Source of the DNA: Hygrophila difformis | Lineage: Eukaryota; Streptophyta; Magnoliopsida; Lamiales; Acanthaceae | DNA: 64,000 nucleotides | Direction of reading: 5' to 3' | Assembly (NCBI GenBank): GCA_030278955.1 | Contig: JAOANR010000014.1 | Span: 16,928,068 to 16,992,067 of the forward strand | Shown: positions 42,622 through 53,718 of the stretch, piece by piece | Layout: the number at the start of each line of letters is the position of its first letter | Numbering within the stretch: position 1 is the stretch's first letter | Translations under genes and position numbers: made by a program | Notes under the pieces: generated by a model | Told to the model about the DNA's origin: nothing | What the model saw: the letters and a program-made list of their open reading frames with translations, nothing else | Database searches by the model: none

Positions 42622-43147
42622 CGAAGGGACAAGGGAGTGTCCTTCTGAAGGGATTTTTGGAATGTATTGAATGAGAATAAAGAAGGAAACGGCTGATAAG
42701 CGCCGAGACGAAGACAACGCAGAAGGTTAACCGACGACCGGAGTAGCAGGTGAGGGGGCCGTAATCAGATGCATATGCAAAATTAAGTATTAGTGAAAAA
42801 ATTTCCTGATAATTAAAAGGGTGGGTCTCCTAATTATTATTATAATTATTCTTATTAATAATAAAGTGCATTTTTGAATGGTGGAAATTCGTCATTTGGT
42901 GCGATTAGTAATAATAATTCGGTGCAACGCGGAGAGAGAGAGAGTGGGAAAGGGGGAGGAGACGCGAAACCAGATAAGGCGTGTGGAGCGAAATGACGAT
43001 TGTGCCCTTTGAACAGCTGGAAATTCCTCCCCTCATTTCCTTTTCTATTTATGGGTCGGCATTGTCGTTGATTTATGCATTTTCCCTTTATGAGGGAAAA
43101 TTATTTTTTATAAATAAAAAATAAATAAATCGATCGCTGAGGGCTAA
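42622..43147 (-). promoter_or_regulatory. promoter region of the methyltransferase-like gene
   Basis: Upstream DNA with a GAGAGAGAGAGAG tract at about 42932-42944, which could serve as a GAGA-type (BPC) binding site. No firm TATA box was assigned. Confidence 0.3.
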
Positions 43148-43899
43148 GACCATCTCCAATGGTCCCCTAAAATCCAAAATGGGGTGGCATCTTCTCTCCA
43201 ATAATACCCTAAAACCAAACCTATTTTAAGTTTTTTGAGTTTTATGAATAGTAAATACTCAAATTTGAGTATTTACTATTCATAAACCTATATCACTTTT
43301 TACAATTAAATTAATTGCAATTTCATCCCTCCAATTGTTGCAAGTTGAATATTAATCTAATTTTGTATTATGCTTAATAATTTTATACTTCATATAATTT
43401 TTTTTATTAAATTAATTTTATATTTAATTAGATTAGAAATTTTAAGATCTCTTTATAAAATAAATTTTAAATATAAAGATAACTAAATTTTTAAAGTTTT
43501 AGTACAATCTCAGCAATCATTAAAAAAATTTACATTAGCATACGAAAATATAATTAAATATAACACATCTCAAATACTTAAAAAAATGTACAATATTAAA
43601 CAACTAAATAATTACGCAAACGGAAAATTAGGTTAATAGTCATCCAAATCAACATCGGATCCTCCAACATTATTGAAATACGTAGATGAATTTGTATTGA
43701 ATTTATGTGGGGTTAATGTATAATTTATAAGAAATTAAATGTACGATTGAAAAGATAAATAAGTTTGTATAGGAAAGAATATATAGAGAATATTCTTTTA
43801 AGTTTGAGTTTAGTGTAAATGGTTGGAGATGAATTACTGTTTGATGTGACATTTACTGTAAAATGAGTTTGAGTTTGATGTTGGCTATTGGAGAAGCCC
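43148..43899. mobile_element. Tourist-like (PIF/Harbinger) MITE
   Basis: The left end GACCATCTCCAATGG pairs with the minus-strand right end GGGCTTCTCCAATAG, a classic PIF terminus. TAA flanks both sides (43145-43147, 43900-43902). The interior is AT-rich, non-coding, and holds a perfect palindrome. Confidence 0.85.
43241..43286. repeat. 46-bp perfect palindrome
   Basis: TTTATGAATAGTAAATACTC followed by AAATTT and the exact inverse of the first arm. No mismatch was seen across the 46 bases. Confidence 0.93.
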
Positions 43900-43943
43900 T
43901 AAGCCATATTATTCATATTTAGACAGGCCATAAGATAGGGATT

Positions 43944-44103
43944 TTTTTTTACTGATCAGTCTATACAGGTAGGAATGGATGGTATGAGCTCATGCCACAT
44001 AAATTATAAAGAGAAATAAAAGGGATGGATTGGGGGCCGATGGGGAATCGAACCTCTAATTTTCCATTGGAACTCGAGGGAGTTAACTACTTCAGCTAAG
44101 TCC
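43944..44103 (-). mobile_element. SINE copy
   Basis: Same family and orientation as the copy at 3525: T-run on the left, body GAGCTCATGCCACATAAATT, head GGGGAATCGAACC. Flanks TAAGATAGGGATT (43931-43943) and TAAGATAGAGATT (44104-44116) form a 13-bp duplication with one mismatch. Confidence 0.8.
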
Positions 44104-44584
44104 TAAGATAGAGATTTAATAAACACTTTTCTTCAATATTTAATCTGTACTTAGGAATTTTTTAGAATTACAAATGCTTCTGCATATGAAATATTAGATC
44201 AGAAAAATATAATCAAACCAGTAGGGGGGAAATATTATTTTGGTTATGATAAACTAACATATGCGAAGAGTTTTTTAAATGATAATCCCTACATTTTTCT
44301 ATTTTTTTTATATTTCATTTTTGGTTTTTTCTTGTATTTTTTTAGTGGTCAAATTACTAAATTTGTCGTTTGATATAGGATTCATTTTTATTTTTGTTTT
44401 TTCTAATCGAAAAGTTCGAAGGAAAATGTGCATGAAAATAACGTTGGCATATTGTTTATTAAAAAAATATTTTATGTTAATCTAAGATGTTCTTCTCCGG
44501 CCTCAGCTTAAATAAAAAAAAAAAAAAAATCTACCATGAAATTAAGGATGGAGAAGGAAACTCATTAAAACATTTGAGCCTCAT

Positions 44585-44727
44585 AAATGAATAAAGATGA
44601 GGGATACAGAACTAAGTGTACAAATTATAAAGGGGAATAAAAGGAAGAGATAGGGGCGGTGGAGTAGCGAACCTCCAACCTTCCGTTGCAAGTCGAGGAA
44701 CTTAACCACTTAGGCTAAGTTCTCATC
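44585..44727 (-). mobile_element. diverged SINE copy
   Basis: The right half (GCGAACCTCCAACCTTCCGT, then CTTAACCACTTAGGCTAAGT) matches the tRNA-like head of the family, including an A-box-like region. The left half is more diverged, and the tail is unclear. Confidence 0.55.
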
Positions 44728-45236
44728 ACCGTTTCTATGAAATTTCTGAATAAGTAATTTAATTCGGAAGTAAATTTAATGATTCAGGTTTTAAACAATT
44801 TTTAATTGTAATAAAAAAATAGAAAATTGAAGGTCACCACGTTTTCAAAATTATTTTTACGATATCATAAATTATTTCAATTCTTTTTGGGGCATATCAA
44901 TGAATTCCTTGAATCTTTTTTCTTTTCTTTTTTTTTAAAGAAATACAAGAGTAAATTTTTAGATACGTACGAGTAAGTTTGTTTAAAAAACACATTTTCC
45001 AATTGGGAGAAGGCGTCCGCTTGTGAATTCACATCCATTCGATGAAAATTAATCTACCAACGGGTGAGATATTGACAAAAAAAAAAAATGATTCTACCAC
45101 ATGGCAATGGGAGAATTTTAAGTGAGAGCAAATGTAGTAGTATATCGGAGTTGATAATAATGAATGATATAATTGTGCTTTGTGCCCCTCAAATGAAGCT
45201 TAGGGATCCATCATGCATGGGAAATCATATTTATTA
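44728..45236. other. AT-rich intergenic, nothing recognised
   Basis: Short frames only; no repeats with clear ends. Confidence 0.4.
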
Positions 45237-45500
45237 CTCCCTCTATTATGTCTCATTTGTATTGTCCCATTTTGACTTTTGACATTATTCATTGATCAAT
45301 TTTGACATAATATTATCATAATTATATAAACTAAATAATAGTTGAGTCCGGTCTTATTGGATTCGTCTAATCGTGTAGTTTTAAAATATATATTTTTTTT
45401 TATAATTTTTACTTTTTTACATTTTAAGATATTAACTGTTAAACAAATGCATTGGAATGCGTGTCCAAAAGTTTGGGACATTTCAATGGGACAGATGGAG
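45237..45500. mobile_element. Stowaway-type MITE
   Basis: CTCCCTCTATTATGTCTCATT at the left pairs with AATGGGACAGATGGAG at the right, flanked by TA on both sides (45235-45236, 45501-45502). The size of 264 bp fits. Interior words are shared with copies at 3298 and 49180. Confidence 0.85.
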
Positions 45501-45504
45501 TATT

Positions 45505-45667
45505 TTTTTTTAAAGAATTAATCTATGTGTGTGCAAAGGTGTGTGGGAACCAAGTCACACAAATTACAAAAGAAAATAGAGGGAATGGATAGGGGGCAGG
45601 TGGGAATCGAACCACCAACCATAGGTTGGAGTCGGTGAATATGACCACTTTGGTCAAGTTCCCACAT
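45505..45667 (-). mobile_element. SINE at the edge of the Stowaway element
   Basis: T-run on the left, body GGGAACCAAGTCACACAAATT, head GGGAATCGAACCACC. Read in reverse, A-box-like TGACCAAAGTGG and B-box-like GGTTCGATTCC are visible. AGTATT flanks both sides (45499-45504, 45668-45673). Confidence 0.78.
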
Positions 45668-45673
45668 AGTATT

Positions 45674-46831
45674 CATTTAATTATTAGTCATACTATTGAG
45701 TTAGTATTTTCTTATTCTTTCTTTTTTTTGGATGACATGAGTTAAGTATTTTGATCATATTAGTTTCGAAAAATATAATAATTAGAAAATTTAAAAATAA
45801 AATAAAATAAATATATAATAATGGATGATTTTCTTGCCAAAATATATATTTTCACTTTTAATCCAAATTCTTTATTTCCGTGTTTTTGCACTTATTCAAA
45901 GGAGAGCATATATGTTAATATGTGGCACTCACTTGAGATGATTAGTATTGTTATTGTTTGTTTGGTATAGTTGGCATTATATGGTCCTATTTAATTGATT
46001 TTATCGAATGAGTATTATTAATCTCTTACTAAATTAAGTCTATGTCTAATGTTGATCACTAAAGGATTATGATCGAACTCCTTTGCCATCTTTAATTATT
46101 CCCAACGGGACCAATTAGGTTGCAGATTTTTTACATGAAGAATGTGTTGGGAATCATCATTTTGTGATAATAAGCTAAGCATGTAATGCAAGAGATGAGT
46201 TTTGTGATATTTTATGACATTGATGAATGGACATAATTTTGTTACATAATTTTATTCTCGAATCACATAATCTCATTCTAATGCATGTGCACAATTATTC
46301 TACACCCTAAGTCGATTAATTCCAACCATATTTTCCTATTTTAAGGGAGCTAGGGTTGATCAAATTATGCAATTATAATTGGTGCACATCATGTACATAT
46401 GTACTTGATAGTTAAACATTTAAGTGGGCTTAATTAATAAATAGTTTCCCTCCATTTAGGACATATATAAACACAATTCTGCATTAATTGAGGGACTCGT
46501 AAATATGATTTTGACATTATGATAATTTACCATTTCAAGCCGTGACCCAAAGAAAAAAGACGTCCTTAACAAGTTACAAGCTAGGGAATTAGGATACTGA
46601 TGAACTTGTGACAATTAGTATTCTTTAGGGCATGAAAAAGATTGATGAATCTAAACAATATTGCACGGCAATACTTTACACTACTTTGTGACTCGTGACT
46701 AATTGGGACATGTCACTTTCTAAAATAATTACCCAATTTATCATGAGAGTCAAGACTACTCTTAATTCTCAACAAATAATATCAATTAATTAGGCACTTC
46801 CTTTCATTTTATTTTCTTCTTGGTAGCCTCA
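45674..46831. other. intergenic, nothing recognised
   Basis: AT-rich DNA without sustained frames or clear element ends. Confidence 0.4.
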
Positions 46832-48152
46832 CACTACAAGAAAACTCCAACTTAGCGACCGAAAAATTCGGTCGCTAAATCTTAAAATTCGGTCTCTAAC
46901 CCTGTTAGCGACCGAATTTGCGACCGCATTTTTTCGGTCAGTAAAAGCTTTGTCGATAAAATTTTTATGACGAAAAATTTTTTCGTTCGGACTTTCGCGA
47001 CCTAAACTGCGACCGAATTTTCGGTCGTTAATCTACTGCGAGCGAAAATTTTAATTTTTTTATTTTTCATAATTTTCATATTAGCGACCGAATTACCGAC
47101 CGAAAATTCGGCCGCTAAAATTCGCGACCGAATTAGCGACTGACATATTCGGTAGCTAAAAAATACCAAAATTTGAGAAAAAGTGTATTCAGAAGTTTCG
47201 AACCCAATACCTCCCCCGATCACCAACCCGAACTCTCACCACCTTGGCTAGCCCCTCTACCTCTTCAATTAAATCCCGCCACGTTTCATATATATTAATC
47301 ATCCCCAATGTTGAGGATAAATCTCGAACCCTGGTCTAGAAGTTCCTTGCGCGCATGTGTACCACCTGGACGAACATTTCATGTCAATGTATGGAATTTG
47401 TTATATATAAGCATTTAAATTTGTAAATTAATAACTTAAAAAATAAAATTAAAACTGAAATTAATTATATTAAATAAATTATATTTATTAATTAAATAAA
47501 ACATATGATAAAGTTAATTAAATCACTAAATAAATTTATAAAGTTGAAATCAATATAATTACATAAAATAATAAAAATGATTCAAAAATGGAAATAAAAA
47601 ATAATCAAAAATATTAATTAAATTATGAAATAAAATAAAATAAGTTAATTAAAATGTATGTGAATAAATGGAAAAAATATAGCTACAAACAATTTAAAAA
47701 TTAAATAATAACATAAAATAAAATAAAAAAATAAAATGAACTAATTAAAAGAAATAACATTCAAAAATTAAATCATATTAAAAAATTCAATAAAGAAAAT
47801 TTAAAAATAAAATAATGGGGAAAAAATTAGCGACCGCAAATTCGGTCGGTAAATCGGTCGCTAATTGTAGCGACGGAATTTTCGTTCGGTAAATCGGTCG
47901 CTAAATTATATTTTTTTATAAAAATAATAACAAATAAAAAAAATTGGAAAAAAACTTGCGACCACGGTCGGTAATTCGGTCGCTAATCGGGAGCGATTTC
48001 TTTTCGGTCGCAAATTTGCGACAGAAAAAATGCGGTCGCTAATTCGGTTGGTAATTATCAACGGAAAATTCGGTCGCTATTTCGGTCACTAACAGCGACA
48101 GAATTTGTTCGGTCGGTAATTGCGGTTGTTAAATGAGTTTTTTCTTGTAGTG
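46832..48152. mobile_element. non-autonomous CACTA element, copy 1
   Basis: Starts CACTACAAGAAAACTCC and ends TTTTTCTTGTAGTG, the En/Spm-type terminal inverted repeat. Both sub-terminal regions (46853-47160 and 47825-48130) are packed with GCGACCGAAATTCGGTCGCT-like repeats, the expected binding sites for the element's DNA-binding protein. Flanking triplets are TCA and TGA, so the 3-bp duplication has one mismatch. No transposase frame is present. Confidence 0.88.
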
Positions 48153-49179
48153 TGAATAAAATGCCTAAAACAACTATAATCATTTTGTATTATGATTTAT
48201 GCATACATACATATCTATAAAATGATTAAATACAGGTAATAGCGTATAGCTCTCTTAAAATTAGAGGGAAAAAAGATAATGGAATGATTTTCTTGAAATA
48301 CATAAATGTTTATTAATTTAAAATAAGAATTTTGAAATCAATACTATAGCAAAACGAACCATTGATGAAAGGATCAGCAATAGGATTATTATTCAAAATA
48401 TGTACAGATTAAAGTATATTAATTAGTTGTTAGTACATCACTATACCAGTTGTATAATATAGGAGCAAGATCTCATTGTTTGCAGTGACGGGAATTATTA
48501 TTACAGGGTTACTTACGGCGTCAGACTTGCAAAATTTGATATACTAAATTATTTATGATTAATGGTGTCCTCATGTAGTATCTGGTTTAATAAAATAGGG
48601 CATGAATTTCAGTGTGTAATTAATGAAATGCATCAAACTTCGATGTTAGGGTTTAGAAGTTAGAAACGATGAACCTTCCTACTTGTTACTCAACACATGG
48701 ATGCATTCTTTTATTCAAGTACTAGTCACTGGTTCGGGTGCAAAATGAATGTTATTTTTTGAAACAAAAAATTTTATATAAATGTTTTAGTATTCTTTAT
48801 AAATTTCAAATATTTTTTACATTTTTTGTTATTATTTTTGGCAGATACCGGGTGTCCCCGGGCCACATTGGACCAAAGACTAATCTCTCGAGAATCTGGT
48901 GGGCATTGAAAGGTATTTATAGTGATTGTTGTTATTTAACAAGTTATCGATAATAAACAAAAATTTTATATAAAAAAAAAACATATTTATTCTTTTGTAA
49001 GTTAGTTTAATTTGCATTATCTTTTTTTAAAACGATAAATTGGTTTACAAAGCGGAGTTCAAAATATTTTAGTACTATAATGAAAAATATTTGTGTTACC
49101 CATTTTCAAATTAAAACAATATGCAGAAAATAGGAAAAAATAAAAATATTTTCCTCAATTGTTGGTTGATTTAGTAATA
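48153..49179. other. intergenic, nothing recognised
   Basis: AT-rich; a GC-richer stretch at about 48845-48915 (CCGGGTGTCCCCGGGCCACA) stands out but has no assignable identity. Confidence 0.4.
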
Positions 49180-49411
49180 CTACCTCCGTCTTTTTCAAAA
49201 TGCAATAGTGGCCCCACACACATGCCGATATATATTTTTAACGATTAATAATTTAAATTGTGTATAATTAAAATTATAAAAAGTTGATATTATAAAACTC
49301 CAAATTTAGATGAATATAACCAGATCTCACTTGACTATATTTTATCTTCCATAACCATGATAAAAATTTGATAAGTTAAACTGCGAACAATGTCAAAAAC
49401 TGGAATGGGAG
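49180..49411. mobile_element. Stowaway-type MITE
   Basis: CTACCTCCGTC at the left and TGGAATGGGAG at the right, with TA on both sides. The interior reads as the family consensus in reverse (CAAATTTAGATGAATATAAC, CAGATCTCACTTGACTATA). Confidence 0.7.
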
Positions 49412-49636
49412 TAATTAACACTGAACTTGATAGAAAGGGGCAGAGCTCCATTTCACAATATTGATTGCTAGGTGACAAAACCTCTATCATAGATGCTAGA
49501 GTTCGATCACCTTAGCTAGAAAACAAAACATCAAAGTTATCAACTCAACTGAATTGATAACTTTTTCATTTTAAAAGAAATAAATCTCAAGCTGATAACT
49601 ACTCATTTGAAAACGACGATTACATATAGAAATAGG

Positions 49637-50236
49637 GTGATTAATGAGTAGTACTACTCGTAGTCGACTCGGGACTCACCTTGAAAAAAAAAACTCGACT
49701 TGTACTCGACTATTGCTACTTGACTCAAGCCGAGCTCGAGCTCGAACTTGTATCAAGTCAAGCTCGACTCGAGCATTTGAGCTCGACTCGACTCGATAAC
49801 ATCCCTGACACTCATTTTAATTAATTTTCATCTCATACTTTCCCTCACATTCCACTCTCTATTAGAAAATATGTCGGTTATTTAAATATCGAAACGAGAA
49901 ATAGTCATTCTAAAAATTTAAAAATATTTTTAAAAAAATTTAGTTTTATCATAATTGTCGATAACTAACAAAATATTCAAATATCAAATTGAATTGTATC
50001 TTTTAGGCTATGGTTAAAACTCCAAAATCGAATATTAAGAAAAAATAAAACAAAATTCAAACTTAAGCTACAGACTCAAAGTTCGAGCTTAGCAAAAAAA
50101 AAAATACTCGTGAACTACTCGAGCTCAATCTCGAACTCGATGATACTCGAGCTCGAGCTCGAACTCGAATATATTTTGTCAAGCTCAAGCTCAAGTACTA
50201 TGATACTCGAGCTCGACTCGACTCGATAACACCCCT
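49637..50236. mobile_element. CTCGA-rich hAT-like element pieces
   Basis: Dense CTCGAGCTCGACTCGA words. Two right-end-like sequences in the same orientation, AGCTCGACTCGACTCGATAA followed by CATCCCT (near 49806) and by CACCCCTA (near 50236), suggest two related insertions or one tandem piece. TAGGGTGATTAATGAG at 49635 may be a left end. No clean duplication was seen. Confidence 0.45.
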
Positions 50237-50832
50237 ATATATATATATATATATATATTTATATACAAATGACAAGTTTATATAATTTAATTAAATATAC
50301 TAATAATATGTGCATGTTGTGGGTTAATCATGTTTTGTCGGTCTCGTGAATACAATTTCAGCATAGAAAATGAGTGAATGAGATTAAACTTGAAATTAAA
50401 TATTGAGTAGGTATATGAGATTATGTAGTAACTACAAGTAGTTGATCATGAATATATATCATCATCCCATAAAACTATGGATTAAGGGAATTCAATATCG
50501 TCCATGACACTCAATGCTTTTTGTCCTTATACATGAAGTATCGATAAGCTTCTTGCCAACACGACATGCTACATTATATTTTTGTTTTGAAGAAAAGGGA
50601 ATGAAATTTAGATAATAATTAAAAAAGAAAGAAAGAAATTAAAGGAAAGAACAAAAGGCAGGCATCTATGAGCTATCTGCTTCTTAATTAAAGACATGGG
50701 CCATAGAAGGAACCTTTTGCTTCCTTTAGTCCATAAAAGTTGCTTGGAAAACATCTTCATTTATAAAAAGGAAGAAGAAAGCAATATCTAAGAAATAATT
50801 GTAGTATTTCTTGATGTAAGATGAAATTGAAC
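50237..50832. other. intergenic, nothing recognised
   Basis: Begins with a short (AT)n tract; otherwise ordinary AT-rich DNA. Confidence 0.4.
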
Positions 50833-50840
50833 AGTGCAAT

Positions 50841-51354
50841 TAGGGGTGAAAGCGGTACGGTAAATATCCGACCGATCCGATGCCGTATCCGATTATATTC
50901 GAATCCGAATCCGTTTTCGACTATCCGGACGGATATTTCAATATTCGTATCCGAATCCGAATCCGTATTTTAATATCCGCATTCATATTCGTATCTGAAA
51001 ATATCTGACCGTATCCGAAAATATCCGACCGTATCCGAAAATTGATAGGATATTATCCGGATTTTAAATACGGATATCCGAATATATTAATATATTATTA
51101 TTTAAAAATTAAAAATAATTAATAATTATTAAAAAATATCAAATTTTCAAAAAAGATTATAAAAAGTTATCCGATAATCTGTATCCGATTGAATCCGTAT
51201 CCGTCATGTATCCGTACCGTATCCGTAATTCGAAATATCCGAAACCGTATTCGTATCCGGCCCATCCGTATTCGATACCGAATTTGACAAAAAAAATATG
51301 GATAATATCCGTATCCGACACTATCCGACCGTATCCGTACCGTTTTCATCCCTA
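50841..51354. mobile_element. hAT MITE with TATCCG arrays, copy B
   Basis: Nearly identical to copy A (34431-34955) but 11 bp shorter, lacking one CATATATCCGT unit. Exact 8-bp duplication AGTGCAAT at 50833-50840 and 51355-51362. Confidence 0.93.
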
Positions 51355-51548
51355 AGTGCAATTAATAGTCATGTGCAATGTAGGCAGGCTAAAGTGTATG
51401 CAGTTAAGTTGGTGGTGTTGAAATTGGGTACTGAACATATCACATGGAAGAGAAATAGAGAGAATGGTAATTGAGCAAATTAGGGTTGCTGGAAATTATG
51501 AATTAATGTTTCAGCCCACTCTACTCCATGCCAATCAAGATGCCCTAT

Positions 51549-53421
51549 TAGGGGTGGAATTAAATAGGCTAGGCCGAGCTAGACTTAGGCTAGAATGGCC
51601 TAGGCCTGCGTCGATTTTTTACGGCCTGAGCCTGGCCTATTACTTGTGAGGGACCTATCTTATAAGCCTAAGTCTGGCATATTTATTTAAGCCTTTTTAA
51701 GTAGATCAATTTTTAAGCCTTTTTAAAAATCTGATTAAGCCTATTTCAAAATTAAGTCAAAATTCTTTTAGTCCTGAATTTGTGCACTTGGGCAAGTCGT
51801 TATCTACAACTATTTATATACGGGAAAAATTTTATAAATATTTTAAAAATCTATATAAGATCAAATATAATTAATAATTACTTCTACATAGAATAATAAT
51901 AATAATACCATATATTCATATGTAGTAAACATAAACAGACTAATAATACAATACAAGAAAATGCTCGATTTTGGTAACAAGGTTTTATGGGTCGTCCAAC
52001 CCATTACCGACTCCATTACCAACCCCAAGCGCGGGTCGGTAATATGATGGTAGGTAATCTGGGGCCGAACAAGGGAGCCTGGGGTCGGCGGTTTTACCGA
52101 CCCCATTACAGACCAACTATGGGGTCGGTAATCGAGGTCTGGGGACCTCGTGGATCTGCAATTACCGACCGCAATTGGGGTCGGTAAATCTCTTATATGC
52201 AATAAAATATGCTCAGGAGGGCTCGAACCCGCAACCTCACCATCACCATCCTCAACCCTAACCACCTTTGCACCACCAATGGAAACTCGCCATATGTCAT
52301 ACATATTATTTCCTCCCCAAATGCTGAAGAGAGGATTCGAACCCAAGTGAATGGATTTCTCACCCGCGCATGTGCCATCTGGATACAGAACTTTCATTTT
52401 ATCATATGCAATTTGTTAAATATATATAATATTTTTATATATAAATGTGTAAATTAATAACTTAAAAACTTTATAAAAATATTAAATTCTATAATTAAAA
52501 ATTAGAAAAATAACATATGCAATATAAAATTAAATAATCAATATGAATAATTCGGTCGGTAATAGCGACCCAATATGTTCGATCGTGAATTTCGGTCGCT
52601 AAATTATATAAATTGAAATAAAATATAAACTGAAATTATATTAATTAAATAATAAAGAATTTATTAATTAAATAAAATATAAAATAAAATTAATTAAATA
52701 AAAAAATTGAAATTAATGAATTAAATAAAATAAGAAAATTACTAACAAATTAAAATAAATGTAAATAATGACATAAATTTATTTTTAATAAAAATACTAT
52801 GAAGTCAAAAATCAAAAATAAAATTTTTTGGGGAACAAAAATCAAAAATAAAATTAATTAAATAAATTATTGAATTTATAATTAAATTAATAAATAAATA
52901 AATATTAAATTATAAAATAAATAATTTTTTTTGAGGAGCTATAAAATAAATAATTAATTAATTGGCTCAAATAAATAAATAATTAAATTATATAAATAAT
53001 CAAATAAATATTTAATAAAAATATAAAATAAATAATAAAATAATGGAAAAAATTAAAAAGAATTGAAAAAAAAACTATCGATCCCAAATGGGGTCGGTAA
53101 CGCCGACCACATTAATTGTGGTCGGTATTTTGGTTGTCGAATGTCCCTGGGCTCAATAACGATTAAATTTTACCGACCCCACTTTGGGGTCGCTAATCCG
53201 ACCCGTACTATGGTGGTCGGGAATTGGGGTCGCTAATTGGATTTTTTCTTGTAGTGATACTATTAAATAGGCCGACCTGGTAGGTCTAATAGGTTTTTTA
53301 TAAAGCTTGGCATTGGGCTTTCAAAATAGCCTGAGCCTGACCTGTTTATAAAAAAAATCTGGTCTGGCCTGACCTTTTGTAGACTAGGCCCATGTCGGTA
53401 GTGTGACCTATTCCCACCCAA
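51549..53421. mobile_element. hAT-like element containing a CACTA element
   Basis: The left end TAGGGGTGGAATTAAATAGG pairs with the minus-strand right end TTGGGTGGGAATAGGTCAC. The 8-bp flanks TGCCCTAT and TGGCCTAT differ at one position. Outside the nested CACTA it is built from AGGCCT / GGCCTGAGCCTG words on both sides. No coding frame belongs to it. Confidence 0.65.
51949..53256. mobile_element. non-autonomous CACTA element, copy 2, nested
   Basis: Ends CAATACAAGAAAATGC (one change from CACTACAAG) and TTTTTTCTTGTAGTG, with ATA duplicated on both sides. Sub-terminal regions carry many GGTCGGTAAT / ATTACCGACC repeats, a variant of the GCGACCG motif of copy 1. A central piece (about 52200-52420) resembles 47190-47400 of copy 1. 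Its position splits the surrounding hAT element, so it is the younger insertion. Confidence 0.85.
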
Positions 53422-53718
53422 TGGCCTATATATACACAAATGCATCCAACTAATTTTGAGGTCATTTTATATGTTCATGAAACCTAAAATCTGGCTTTCC
53501 AGCGAAACACAGATTTGATTTAGTTATGTGTGTATGAAGCTTACAAATAACTATTTAATTAATGCATTAAATACTTTTAGTTAGTAATAAACTAATTTGT
53601 TAAATAAACGAACAACTTGTTTAATGCTTCATTGTGATTGTTTAATCCGGCAAAACAATTGTTTAACCAACAACCCAGAATGCATATTGGAAGTGTGTGC
53701 ATAGAAAGATCTAGATCG

